Positions 50,923 to 63,120 of a stretch of DNA of 64,000 bases are shown in pieces; the first letter of the stretch is position 1; every line of letters begins with the position of its first letter. The notes under the pieces were generated by a model, which searched no databases, was not told the origin of the DNA, and saw only the letters and a program-made list of their open reading frames with translations. A program made the position numbers and the translations under genes. The DNA is from Pachypanchax playfairii (lineage: Eukaryota; Chordata; Actinopteri; Cyprinodontiformes; Aplocheilidae): contig SSNP01000017.1 of assembly GCA_006937955.1 (NCBI GenBank), positions 2,931,088 to 2,995,087 on the forward strand. Direction: 5' to 3'.

Positions 50923-52893
50923 AGTCTCTCACCTATATGACCATGTATTATCATGTCAGTCATCTCAATCTACTGATGACTGCCACCGAGATGAATTAAG
51001 ATAGAATTGTAAGGTTTTAACATGCCTTTCCATTGCAATGATTACTTATCAAATGCAGTTTTTGTACAACATAATTGAGTTTCAGATAACCTTTGCTACA
51101 TATGTTTTACTTTTAGAAAGTGGTCAGATCATAGATAATATTTTGTTGGACAGTCAACCTGAAATAAAATGAATTGGCTGGCAGTAGTATATGTTTTAAG
51201 TCCTGCTCCTCTATATAAACATTTTTCAGGTGTTGGCTTCTGTTGATTAAAACAGATCTTACGTTGTGTCCAAATATCCCTTTTCTTCCAATGTTTGGTT
51301 GTGATTATATAGCTAATACTTAAAACGATATTGTGATGTGCTGATTGTGAATGGGTGTATAGGTGGGACTTTTGTAGCCCATACAGCCTTGATACAGCTT
51401 CACCTAGCCAGTGTGCAAGCTTTTTTTCTCTGTACAGTAGAAACAGACAGGCACATGTCATTCAACTTTATATGCAGTCTTTGGGTCAGACTCTGTTTGT
51501 TGAGAGTCCCTGGTGGATTGAAGTTGAAGAACTTGTTTAAGGCCCATAGGATTGTAGTTCTGACTTGCAATCACATCATGTCCAGAAAATATCCTCCAGT
51601 AGAGCTTACACACGTTTCTTTCAGTTCCTGCACTGTGTCCCGACAGTCCAGATGACAGCTTGCCTTTGTAGTGGTGAGGGTCAAATTTAGGTTTTTGTGA
51701 GTTTCTGTCTGCATCTTTTTTATATGGTTGAAGGGAATCACTGAGGAAGATGTTTGTCCATGCATCCGCCCTGTAATCACTGCCATAAAAGAAACGAAAG
51801 GCAACAAGAGACAAGCAACTGGCAATAAATGACATGTACTCCCCGCAGTGTAATAACTTCCCCATCCATCAGTCAGTGTCTGCTCACACATCCTTCTGCC
51901 TCTTTGCTTTGTGACTTCCCGCTTTTTCGTAGTTCACTACGGCTTCACTCTCTGGGGAAGAATTACTTGGATGGACAAAGGGATTGATTGAACCAGGCCA
52001 CCATTTGATGTTTATTTCAGCTCAAATGAAACTATCTCATTCCTTCAATAAACCAACAGAACAGACATAAGGGGAGCAGAGACTATGGCCACATGATAAA
52101 TTATGATATAGAATCACACACCTTTTTCTGTTCTCCTAGTTTCAGATAGACCATATTTTTCACTAAAAAGACCTTGAAATTAATCTATAGGCCTCAACCA
52201 AATTTATTGTTGCAGCATGAGATTGATTTTACACTATACTTCTATAGATGATGACTGACATGCCAAAGTCCCCAACTCCCAACTGAAAGAGAAAATAAAA
52301 GTAAAACGATAGAAAACTATTAGGACAGTATTAATGTGAAAAATAAGTGACACTAAAATAGACCTGTTGAGATTTATTGAAACAGAAAGAGCTAATATGC
52401 TTAATATTCATTTGGGCCATAGATTTATAGATTGATTAAAGGCTTATACTCTCTGAAGGAATGCATTTCACCTGCCATCTTTCATGCTGAGTTTTAGACT
52501 ACGATCGTCATGTTTGAGCTACAGCCATTTGGGTCAAATGTTGAAAATAACTTGTGTTCAGTCTCACACAATTTTGCAAAATTTTGAGTGATGTTAGCGT
52601 TGTATGTGTTTGTAAGACCAATAGTTAGATAGATAAAAGATGTTAGATGAATTGTAGCACCTGGAGTGCTTGATGGTGATGACTCTCAGCTACAAAATTC
52701 ATTCAACTGTTTGTAAAACTGACAGAGTGAAAAACATTTCTGTGCTGACTAAGCTTGATTACCTGTGGTGGCCATCTTGACTTGGGTTTATTCCAAAAGA
52801 TAACCAGTCTCGAATTCATGCATAGCAACTCCTAGATGAAGGCTTCATTCAATTATGTTCAGTTGTTTATGTGATATTTTGTGTAAACATCAA
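50923..52893. other. Spacer with two overlapping minus-strand open frames
   Basis: Two minus-strand frames overlap in different registers: 135 codons at 51,458-51,865 and 106 codons at 51,571-51,891. The second has a hydrophobic stretch (LLPVACLLLPFVSFMAVITG) about 22 residues from its first Met that could act as a signal or anchor, followed by four Cys. Neither resembles a family I know. No promoter or splice context supports them. Lengths are near the chance limit, so coding status is doubtful. Confidence 0.3.
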
Positions 52894-52905
52894 CCCCCCC
52901 CCCAC

Positions 52906-52931
<26 letters not shown>
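52894..52931. repeat. C-run and (AC)n microsatellite
   Basis: Ten C residues, then ACC and about 13 AC units. An ordinary vertebrate dinucleotide repeat. Confidence 0.95.
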
Positions 52932-52936
<5 letters not shown>

Positions 52937-55900
52937 AAAGACATTATCGCCTACCTTTGCAGGTCATGTGGCCTGCCAGAGCTCTGGACTGCACTGTTCA
53001 TCTTCCATTTAGTTGACAGCCTTCCTTCCCTCTTGTGCCACGGCCTCCCTTGATCTTCCAAGAGGCAGCCATAGCAAAGGGCTTCTTTAGTCAGCAAAAG
53101 TCAAGATGTTCCAAAACTTCTTAGCCTTTGCTGGCAAAAGATGTTATGCAAACATGCTAGCAGTAAGCTGAGATTTTTAATTTAATTTATTTTTTCATTT
53201 TAAATTTTGTGGTAGCCAAATAGTTGTTTTATGTCACTGAGTGGGGCCTAATTTAATGCTTGAATGAAACGCTAAAAATAGGAAGTGCATAATGGATTAA
53301 TGGAACCCAAAAGTTGAGCACCAGACCTAAAGTTTGAACTGGCCTGAGTGGTAAATTGATTGGGTAATATTTTGGATGTTGTCCAAGCAGACAGTTCCCT
53401 ATTTGTTTACATGTAACTAATGCTTAAAATCCCATGGTCACAGTAGCCTACAGACAAATACTTAATTGTTTCCCCGACGATAATTGATGAATAACTATTC
53501 CCTTTGTATTATTTAAGAAAATAACAGTTGAAAATGATAGATAGGAATAAAGAGACCACCACAAAGCTCAGAACTGTTTGAGAGGATAAAATATGTAGTA
53601 AAAAAGCCAGGGCTAAATCTCTCACACAAACATGCAGGGGTGAGGTGATGTGGGCACAGAGCAATGCTTGTTTATCTGCGGGGAAAGTCACACATCATCC
53701 TTCTCACTAGCTGCCACAGAGAGGTCATAAATTACCTGTCCAAAAGCCATCAATCTGCACTGGGGGCGACAGCTAACCTCAAGCTAACACACAATCTCAC
53801 ACGCAAACATGCATGTACAAATATGTACAGTGCACATGGACTCACACACACAGTCACAGTAGCAATCCACATGCACATGGGCCTCTGACTGTGCTTCGTT
53901 CACACTGTTATCCATTTCACCAGTGAGCTCTGCAAACTTTCTTCATGTGAAGATAAACATTCTCCACTCTCACAAACATCAATAGAAATATTTTTTGAAG
54001 CCACTGCAGCTGAGAAATGAAAACCACTTTCAGCCCAATTGCATTTAAAAATTCAAGCTTTTACTATATTCCATAAAAACTTTCATTCCAGGAAAACAGA
54101 TCCTGCCTTAAAAAAATATTCACTTTTGTTCTATTTTTACACTATAAAAAACCTAATTTGACTCAAGTATGTTTTTAAGGAGGTAGTGATAAGACCCTTT
54201 GATTAATATTCGTTTTTCTTCCAGAAGGAACCAGCAGAAACTTCCAGTCACATTTATTCAGATCCATTCAGCATTAATAATGCACAAGCCTTTATCTTCC
54301 TTTTCTGACCTCTTAAATCACTATCTCAAAGTTTCTGGTCATGGAGTTAAGACTCTCTCCTCTTTCCATCTGCTTCACCACAATCCATTCCTCTTCATTA
54401 CCTATAATCCCATCAACCCTTTATTTTTCTCAGCAGCCATGGGAATCTTATTCATGGAGAGATCATCGTTTTTCTTCAGAGTGGCAAATACAAGGTCTAA
54501 CTGTTAAAATCAGTAAAAATGAGACTGAATTTGAAAGAAACAATCTGTTTTAGTGTTGATATGAAGAAGAAACAGAAAAGTCCAAAAACTATCACTGACA
54601 ACTGCTGCTGTATGAAAGATTTTAAACATTTTAGATTTTGCAAGCATATGTTCCTGTTTATGTGCATGTGCAGGCACTTACATGTGAGCGGGACTGCAAA
54701 TGAGAAAAAAATCGGGAGAAAGTCTGATGAATTGTCTCATATATGGCATCCATCAGCTCCTCGGTGATTTATGGGGTCAATAACAGAGTCTATTCACCAG
54801 CCTGCAGTCTTGTTGTTTTTCTGTTTGTGGCGAGATGACAGAAATACTATAGCCAAACCACCCATTTGTTCTATCCCATCCTCATTTAAAAACCTATAAA
54901 CCCAGTCCTTGCTGGCATCTGTACTGTTTGGTGCAATCAGCAGAGACCATATGTACATACATGAACACAGTTACTCAAATGCTCTTATCAAAGCACTTTT
55001 CTATAGAAAAGAAATTATATTACAGACTTCTAATTGCAATTTAGTGCTGAAGGTCTACAACTGACAGGACCGTAAAGAACTAAATTTAGTAAAAGCATTG
55101 GCTCTTTAATCTGATTTTGAGTGAAAAAAAAAAACAATCATGACAAGTGCAGGAACTGCACTAGCTTACAGTGTGCTGACACTTGGACTATGACTTGCTT
55201 TTGTAACAGTATATTTTTTCCTCTTTTTCTGTTTCTTGAAATACTTACGCATGTAAAATTCCCTACCTTAAATAGATAAAATAACAATAACCTCTCAGCT
55301 AGAAATGCAGACGCTTTCAGCACTGGACTTTATGGTAATAGTATATAATTTAGACTAGATTTCTAACAGACAGTTTACTTTCCACGAGCTATCATGATGC
55401 ATTTACCATATTCTCACTCTTTATTTAAATTATATGTCGTTTGGATGATTCGGTAAACACTACAAGCATCCATGCTGCCTCAGCAACATAACGCAACAGC
55501 TGTAAACAAAACTACTGTGTGTTTTTTCAATCATCATATCTACAGTAAACATGTACTACATGTCATAATTTAAGTATTGCTAAGTTAAGCATTTCATTGT
55601 CAATTATTTGCTACAAATAAACAGATATAAACATAAAGGTGTTTTCAAGAAGATATTAACAAAACATTGTCATACATGCACCTGTTCCAGTGTTGTATGA
55701 AGCGATGTATTAATGAATGTTGTCTTGGGTTTTATAATGGGGGCAGCCATTTTACATACAGAGTAATAAAAAGATAATTATGAATTCCCCAATCGTGTTC
55801 TGTTATTTGGCAGGGTCTTTAACACAAAGCATACTAATCTTCACAAGAGATGAGGAAATTGGCTCTCTTCAACCGACTCCATTCCATGTTTCATCTGTGG

Positions 55901-56339
55901 ACTTGCCAGTTTTGGAATCAACATAAAAGATTGGAAGATGGGGGTAAAACAGGAGCAGGGGAACTCATGAAAGTAAAAGTTAGCCAGAGCAAGGAAACGA
56001 ACTGAGAAGAAGGGCACAGAGCGAAACGAAAACAAGGTGTAGGCAATTATAAAGAAATGAAGAAGGGAGGAGAGGGCACAGTGGAAATGGTAATATGTTT
56101 ATCTACTTAATGCTACAGTAGTGCTGATTGCTTTATCAACCCTCTGAGCCAGTGAGACAGAACTGCAAGCAGGAAGATCGATGAGAGTACTGTGCAAGAA
56201 ATAATGTAACAAGAACACCTGCAGGATGTGTTATGAAAAGTAGAGACAGAGATGAGGTAGAGAGAGGAAAAGTGGGTTGAGGCAGCTATTGCCTTGTCTG
56301 CTGACACTGTAGCTGTCACAGCAGGATCGAGGTTACAGC
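52932..56339. other. Spacer, no gene seen
   Basis: A perfect 12-base palindrome CCAGAGCTCTGG sits at 52,976-52,987. Open frames up to 102 codons (54,199-54,507) have no recognisable domain. The rest is AT-rich without identified repeats. Confidence 0.5.
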
Positions 56340-56460
56340 ACATGACTGTGGCGACTGCCCTGAGCTGGCAAGAGTTAATGGGGAGCTGTACCCTCTACAG
56401 CTCTCTAATTACTGTATTAAGTGGTGGTTAGGGAGATAAAAAGGAAAAGGTGTGAAGCTG
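56340..56460. promoter_or_regulatory. Candidate regulatory patch with NK2-type motif
   Basis: CTCTCTAATTACTG (TAATTA at 56,406-56,411) is followed by TTAAGTGG at 56,417-56,424, a canonical NK2-class homeodomain site. The block is G+C-balanced and has no open frame. It is short, so the call is weak. Confidence 0.28.
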
Positions 56461-57799
56461 AATGTGTGAGGACTTATAATGTTTGAGGTGCAGAAGGAGA
56501 CAAATTAGCCTGTTGATAAAAGCAGCTATAGAAAGAACGATGGTGTGTTAGGTAGCATGTGCTGGTTGATTGATCACCCTGAAACAGCTTTCTGTGCATG
56601 CAAGCATGTGTGTCTGTGAATATACTTGTGTGCTTTAAATGTACCTCTGAAAAGTCTGTGATTAATTACTTCAAGCCTAATTCTACTTGGGTTATGAGAA
56701 TGCTATTAAAAGTGGAACAACTCATCTTTACCCACTGTCAGAACTGCACAGCTGCATAAACAACTATTATTTACTGTATAAAAGTGAGAGAGAAAGAAAA
56801 AAAAATACAAGTTCACTAAATCCAATCCAATCTATTCAGTAGGTACCTGAAAATGAATCTGTTAAAGAAGATACCCTAAAGAAAACAGGCAATTTAAATA
56901 GTCACCAAAATTAGACTTTCAGTTTTGAACAACAAAAAACAAACAAACAAAAAACACATAAAAAAGCACAGGAATGGTCTTTGCATTCAATTTGCAGAAA
57001 GTGTTGGCTCAGATTAGATAAAAGATTCTTTATTCTAGTGACTCTGCTTTCAACAAGGCTTTTATGTCCGTTGTCATACTAATGCAATTTCTTTTGACAG
57101 AGACTCCTTCAGCTTAAAATAGATCCATCAGCATTCTCAACAAATTCAGTGCTCAGAAACACATGTTCACATGCTTCAGCATACTAACACAAAAACAACA
57201 CGCACAATGAAGTTAAATTGCAGTAACTATGAGTACATGCTGTGGATTAAATGTAAAAACCTACTAACAGGTTCACTGAGATGCATATGCACACAAAGTC
57301 TTAAGCTTATACAAAAAAACAAAAACATTGCTAGCTTGAGGCCTTGATATGACAAAGACACAGCTCAAGGATAGAAAAGCACTTTTTCCTCACCAAGGCC
57401 GATTGCTGTGAAATGGAATGGAAACAATGATACCTATAGCGAACAACAAGCAAGCAGACAGCCGTACAGAGAGAGTGAGCTAACATCACATCAGTGCTGC
57501 CACAGCCTTGTTTCATCGACAGTAAAAAGCCATTTAGATGGAGGCTGTTAGATGGTCAAACCCAAGGCTTCTGCAGCCACTCTCATCCAAAGACTTCACA
57601 TTTATCTGCAATTCAGAGTAAAGTGCCAGAGTCAGTCAGATTGGAGACACTTTGCTTCACAGATATACTCACAACATTTAGCAACAAAATAGTTGATTAT
57701 TACTCAGACGTATCTGGGTGTGTTTAGATGAAAGAGCTTGTAGTTTTTTTTTTCTCCTTCCCTTGTGTTTTTCTTTGCTTGTTTATCACCCAACCTTCG
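56461..57799. other. AT-rich spacer, no gene seen
   Basis: No repeat family, RNA gene or credible coding frame was recognised. Confidence 0.55.
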
Positions 57800-58010
57800 T
57801 AGGGCATCCCAACTCAAAGTGGCTTGGTTCAAACAAAATGCCTTCCTGTTAATTACCAGCAATTCCTCATCTTCATAAGACCACTCTTCCCCCACTTTTG
57901 CAATTGAATGAATTTGCATAATAATCACTTGGCCTGGTACAGTGTAAATAACTGGCTGGTGGTAGCTAACTGTCCTAATTTCTACACTAGAAAAGGAGCC
58001 AGGTTCAGCT
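57800..58010. promoter_or_regulatory. Candidate conserved non-coding element with octamer motif
   Basis: It contains a perfect POU octamer ATTTGCAT at 57,912-57,919 (ATGCAAAT on the minus strand), TTAATTA at 57,849-57,855, GCAATTGAATG just before the octamer and GTCCTAATTTC near 57,973. The 125-codon minus-strand frame 57,704-58,081 spans the whole block without a recognisable domain. Two readings are possible: an enhancer that happens to lack stops, or a small coding exon. I favour the enhancer because of the motif density. Confidence 0.38.
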
Positions 58011-59495
58011 TTAACATGTTTCTGCTGTAATATTGAGGTCGAGTGATCTGAAAAGAGATCAAACTCAGGCTGCAGACACACCTGTGAATACTTTCCTCAG
58101 TAATTCAACAACCAGGTATTAATTTAGTCCAAAAAAATGTGCAAAATTCCTTTCACATTCATGTCTAAAATGTTTTTGTTGTTGCTTCAACCTTAAATTT
58201 GCACATGATTTACACAAACAGAAGTGTTTTTCAATATTTAATCAGCTCTGAATAGATACAAAGATGAATCAATTGCTTCCCTGGTTAAGTATAATTATTT
58301 TGCATATTTCATTTTCTTGGAAACTGATTTAATAAAGACTTAATATATGCCAGTTAACACAAGAATGTTGATATCTCTTTTGTGCATTGAACACAGCAAA
58401 AGGCAAGTGAAAAATAATATTAAAGTAAAAACTGAACACTATGATGAAATAATAAAGTGTTAATACAATACTTGATTTAAATAAAGTCAGTTTTTTTTTT
58501 GTTTTAATAATTATTTTGTGAAAAACGAATTGCTCATTGAAATCCTTAAAGCTGCCTGCACTCTGAATGATGGCTCACAAATACAAACCTGGTTATTCTT
58601 CCACATGCAGCTCTGCACAATAATCACATTAGAGCACACACACTTTTTTTACCCATAAATTTCCCTTTAATAACTACAACATCTCCTTTTCTAGCTGTTT
58701 TGTTTATGCCATCGCATAGAAAACATTTTAGTTTGCTTCTCATCCAATTTATACTGATCAGGTGCTTCCTCTTTGATTGATCTCCTGATTTGTGTAAAAT
58801 ACAGAGTGAAAATTTTGACAAACATAAACAAGGACTGTGATCACAGTGAATGTTCTGGTGGAGTGCGTGTTTCAAACACCAGCTCCACCCTGTCTTCAGA
58901 TCTCTGGATTTGGCTCTTGAACCCTTTTCTCACAAAAAAAATGTATTTCTAAGTAGGTAAACTCATCAACAAGACGTAGTTAGGCTTATGGTTTTTTGTT
59001 TGTTTTTTGTGCCAGTATTAATGAATTTCACTTTACTGATAGTTTTGTCATACAAGACTTGCTATAATTCGCTCATACATACACAAAGTGAGACATAATG
59101 CATTGTTTAAAATCATATTTTTAGCATTTGATGGTTTTTCCAGATGTAAGAGGTAGTTTGTTTCTGTTTTTAATAGATTGACTGGCATTAATGTTGTAAG
59201 AAGCAGAGGATGTCAAACTAGAAGTACATTTGTCAGAGTGTGTACCCGCAGAGCTCTGACATGAGTAAACAAGAACAGTTTGAGACTGCATACTCCTTCC
59301 AAGGCTGAATAAAACATTCTTTGACTTAGATCTGAATCCAGATTGGCATCAAACGTTAATCACTTCTAACGCATGTCGCACCCCAACTTTTGTGAAATTT
59401 CTATGCAAATTTTTCCTGCCTTCATTCTTTTTCAAGGAATCTTGTTGACAAAAATGACAATGGCATATAACCTCCCTCGCAAGGAAGGAAAGGAA
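58011..59495. other. AT-rich spacer, no gene seen
   Basis: No repeats or coding frames recognised beyond short A/T runs. An 83-codon minus-strand frame (58,624-58,875) is unrecognised. Confidence 0.55.
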
Positions 59496-59850
59496 GGGCT
59501 GCTAAGTGAAGCAGGTGGTTAGCAATGCTGTCTCATAGCAAGACAGTCCTGAGTTCAAAGGCAATGACCTTTCTGCTGGGATTTATTTCTTTGTCGTTCT
59601 CTTTGTGCATGTGTGGGTTTTCCCCAGGTACTTCAGTTCCCTTTCACAGTCCAAAAACATCAATGTTAGGTAAATTGGCAGCTTTAGTTTTGCCTTTGGG
59701 TGAGTGATTAGTTCTTTGTCTCTATGTAGCCCTGCAATGAACTTGATGACCTGTCCGATGTGTACCCCATCTCTCACCCAAAAAAACCCCAAATAAGACA
59801 ACTCCTTGTGGCCTGATTAAAGGTATACTGTAGAAAATGAATGGAAGAAA
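59496..59850 (+). repeat. Nearly full-length tRNA-headed SINE
   Basis: The tRNA-like head has a box A region GTGGTTAGCAATG (59,515-59,527) and a decayed box B GAGTTCAAA (59,551-59,559). The body follows the family order: GACCTTTCTGCTGGGA, CATGTGTGGGTTTTCCCC, CACAGTCCAAAAACATCA, TAGGTAAATTGGC, CTATGTAGCCCTGCAATGA, CTTGATGACCTGTCC and CCATCTCTCACCCA. It ends near ACTGTAGAAAATGAATGG. Compared with family copies, several short internal pieces are lost. Frames of 60 and 72 codons here are repeat artefacts. Confidence 0.88.
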
Positions 59851-61859
59851 AAGAAAAATTTTAGTATATCTCATAATGGCTCTGAAAACATTGTTCAGAG
59901 AGACAAATTTATGAATGTAATGACAAGTCAGTAAACTTTGACTTCAAGGACAATGACAGAAAGACACATTTTCCTCCTCTATCATCGCTGCAGCTTTAAG
60001 AGTGAATACAGATAATAAATGACTTTGTTTTGGCACCACAATGAACCATACAAACACTGATGGCTGGTGAGGTCTTACTTTTAGTTTTAGCCCTAAACGA
60101 CCATCTCAGCAGAAGTTTTCCTTTTATATTTTAATTTTAAATGTTGGATTTCATTCCCCACATTTCTCTGTTATTTCTCTGATGAGTGCTGTCCACCTTT
60201 TGGAGGTGCCTAAAGCTTCATCTTGAACTGGTCTCACATCCCACCCAGTACCACTCAGCGTTGTCCCTTCACTGCTCCTGTCTATGATTAAAGCTCCACT
60301 GTGGGTTAATGCTTTTGGATACACTCCTACCTGATCCCAAATCTCTGCTATAAACAGATGAAGACCATGTACAAAGGGTGGGGTAGTGTGTGAGAAAGAG
60401 AGAAAGTGAGATGAAACCAGCTATGTGCCACAGCTCCACAGTCATCAAGACAGCAGTATGCAGGCTCTACGGAGGAGGAAATTAGGATTACTCTGGAGAA
60501 AACGCCCTCACCTTATGATATGGGGATGAACACTCAGCACAACCCACGCAAGATCTGAATAAAACAGAAAAGACATGACTGATCACAGTAGAGCGGTGAC
60601 ATGAGGGAGAATCTAAAAAAGCCTCATTGAAATTCCCTGTTGCTGAGTACATGAAAGCAATGGACACCCCACATGAGTCCGACACTTCAGCTGTAACTTT
60701 CTGTTCATAAATACTCTGGATGGGATCAAATAACTCAATAAATCTGAAGAAGCCAACAAAGCAGAAATCTCAGATGTGCACCAGGTGCTTGTGCCACTAG
60801 AGCAGCGTGTTATCTGTGCTGCAAGAAAGAGACGACAGCACTGAAATGCCCTAAAAACAAAGTTAGAATGAAAAAGCAGTCAGATATACACATAAATCAC
60901 TGCAGCTGTGAAACAAGAACAGCACAACAACTGTGTTGCAGAAAGCTTGCAAGTCTCAAGGCAACTTGCAAAGGGACTTCATTTTTAGTTGTTGTTGTTC
61001 ACTTTGGTGTGAGTGAGTGGGAGTTTAGCCCACAGGGAATATTTCTTTTTTTTTTTTTTTTTTACCTAAACTAAGAAATCAGTATAAAACTGGGACACCT
61101 GTGTTTGGAGACCATCAGCAAAAAATAAAATAACCCATAGGCCCCTAATGAAAATGTTGTACAAAAGTATAGTTATATGTATTTTTTATTATTTACTGTC
61201 AGATATAGTGTAGCTCTCATATAGTCTTTATTGTAGATTTCATTCAATCTTAGGGAGCATCATCGCTATGTTTGTTTGTGTCTGGATAATAATATAAATA
61301 TTCTTCTAGGACATCTTTCATCAGATCAGTAATCAGACAGTTTTCATCTCTTCATTTATCAAGGCCAAGATGGAAATTGAAATTTAATTGCAGATCTACA
61401 AGGACACTGTAGAGATATAAGGGTAGTGGGTCATACGGTGAGAACATCGGTCATTCTTCTCAGACTAATCACACTTGACATTTAATTGTCCAAGTTGATT
61501 GACATTTTGTTTAATCAGATGTATCCTTAAGAATTAATTATAGCCATGAAGAGAAAAAAGGCTCAAGTGCAAAATATTCAGTTTTAGTTTTGTGATTTTT
61601 AAAGACATTTTATCTTCAATGTGTTTGACGTGGAATAATTATATAAAGGGTGCTTTACCTCAATCAACAAGATTTAATTGGCACTTTGGTGTCTGCTTTC
61701 ATACAGTATATGATGCACAAGAGAGATGCGCGTGTTGTTGTTGCAATGATAAATACTATGGCATTTTATTTACATTTCAACCTTGCTAATAGGACATGTT
61801 TAGTTGTGTTAAGTTGACTTGTATCTACATTCATTACAGGCCTCCTCCATTTTTAACTC
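59851..61859. other. Spacer, no gene seen
   Basis: A G+C-balanced patch at about 60,220-60,680 (CAGCGTTGTCCCTTCACTGC near 60,257) might be regulatory. An 18-base T run lies at 61,046-61,063. Near 61,480-61,550 there are several TTAAT cores (CATTTAATTGTCC, GAATTAATTATAGCC) that may belong to the regulatory series downstream. Confidence 0.5.
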
Positions 61860-62060
61860 AGGCTCATAAAAAGGCACTCTTAAGGTTAAAAATGATTTTC
61901 AGTTCTTGAGATTGGCAATTAACGTCAAGTGTAAAATTGTCAATGTCGTTGAAGCCTGAAGAGTATGGCTAATATCCCTCATTAGTATGATAAAGGTTTT
62001 CAGTCTCCTTCAGTCTCCATCAAAGCTCACTTCCTTCACTGGTCACATTATAGATGATCC
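61860..62060. promoter_or_regulatory. Candidate conserved non-coding element (unverified)
   Basis: Contains GGCAATTAACG followed directly by TCAAGTG at 61,925-61,931 (an NK2-type site), then GGCTAATATCCCTCATTAG near 61,967. A short direct repeat, CAGTCTCC, occurs at about 62,001 and 62,010. No repeat family or coding domain is seen. Enhancer role is inferred from motif grouping. Confidence 0.3.
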
Positions 62061-62699
62061 AAGACTTTTTTTCTCTCTCATTATCAAATCAGATCAATTA
62101 CTGGGTCTTCAAACAATGCACAAAAACAATGGTCTTATGTTGCAATACGAGGGGTTTATTGATGGCTTTAATAAACTAAGGTGTGTTCCAATCTTCCACA
62201 TAAAAGCCATAGTGTTTTTTTTTTCCTTTTCTTTTTGTGTTTTATTTTTCAGTTCCCATTTATGTTTTAGGTCTAGAGTCCCAGTTCAGGCATGTTTTCT
62301 CTACATTAGCATGCTACTCAGTATAGGAAGTGCAGAGTCCCATACCTAATGAGTCATGTTCTCTGTCCTCCCCATGGCAGGCTGATGTTCCCAATGAGCT
62401 GTGCTCCATTCCCATTTCTTTTTGCCACACTCCCACTCTAAGAAGCACAGACCCTCTCCTGCACTGACAGCCATCATCCCTTCTGTTCACCTGGAGCAGC
62501 TCACATCAGCACCACCATAATAGAGTGTGACATGTGAAAACATTTAACTGTGAGGCAGGTTCATTTGAGCTGCATCATTTCCAACCCGCCCAGACAGGAG
62601 ACGTGTGGCTTTCATTACACCTAATGTTCAAACAGACAAGAGCACCGTGCAGGTGCTCATTGCCATTTACAGTTTTCCCCTTTTTTACCATCAGATAAA
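62061..62699. other. Spacer, G+C-richer, no gene seen
   Basis: The 120-codon frame 61,987-62,349 has a Phe/Ser-rich hydrophobic stretch caused by a T-rich run near 62,214-62,245 and is unrecognised. From about 62,340 the sequence is G+C-balanced (for example CAACCCGCCCAGACAGGAG near 62,582) and might be part of an extended regulatory block. Confidence 0.45.
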
Positions 62700-63120
62700 T
62701 AAGAATCACGAGGCATGAAGCTTATAGGCATTCTCTATTCACAGCTAGGGTTGATAGGTCAGCAACACCTTGCAGTCAAATCACCTGTACTAAATTTGCA
62801 AGCAATCATTGTTTCCCTGCCTTATCAACATTGACCCCTTCAACTCATAAGTGTTTATTTAATTACCCTGCTGCTCTATAGTGTGATGACTTGTGCTTTT
62901 TTTCTTAATTTTATGATGTTGTTCATACAGAACCTGATGCTGCAATAAGGCATTACAGCATTTGGCCGGTGATTGTTTATGTTCCCGTATTCCAGTCCGC
63001 TGGGAAAACCATTACTGTACATTGCTGATTTCAGAGACATTTTTACTGAGCATAGCAGCTCGGTGTTCTATTTGTTTTTTTAACAAACAGCATGATCAGC
63101 TGTGTCTTTAGACCTTTCAT
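62700..63120. promoter_or_regulatory. Candidate conserved non-coding element with forkhead-type motifs
   Basis: GTGTTTATTTAATTACC near 62,851 joins a forkhead core (TGTTTA) to a homeodomain core (TAATTA), and GATTGTTTATG near 62,971 gives a second forkhead core. Between them is GCAATAAGGCATTACAGC. The block shows no open frame longer than 60 codons and no repeat similarity. It is among the better candidates by motif content but is untested. Confidence 0.36.

Noticed and set aside
50736..50963. Open frame with repeated Tyr-Ile
   Set aside because: It is a translation of the (TA)n microsatellite.
51581..51640. VCKLYWRIFSG segment in the 135-codon minus-strand frame, loosely like a somatostatin-type core
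   Set aside because: It lacks the second Cys, a dibasic cleavage site before it and the family spacing; the resemblance is too weak to call.
52976..52987. 12-base palindrome CCAGAGCTCTGG
   Set aside because: A single palindrome of this length is not unexpected in 64 kb and has no associated feature.
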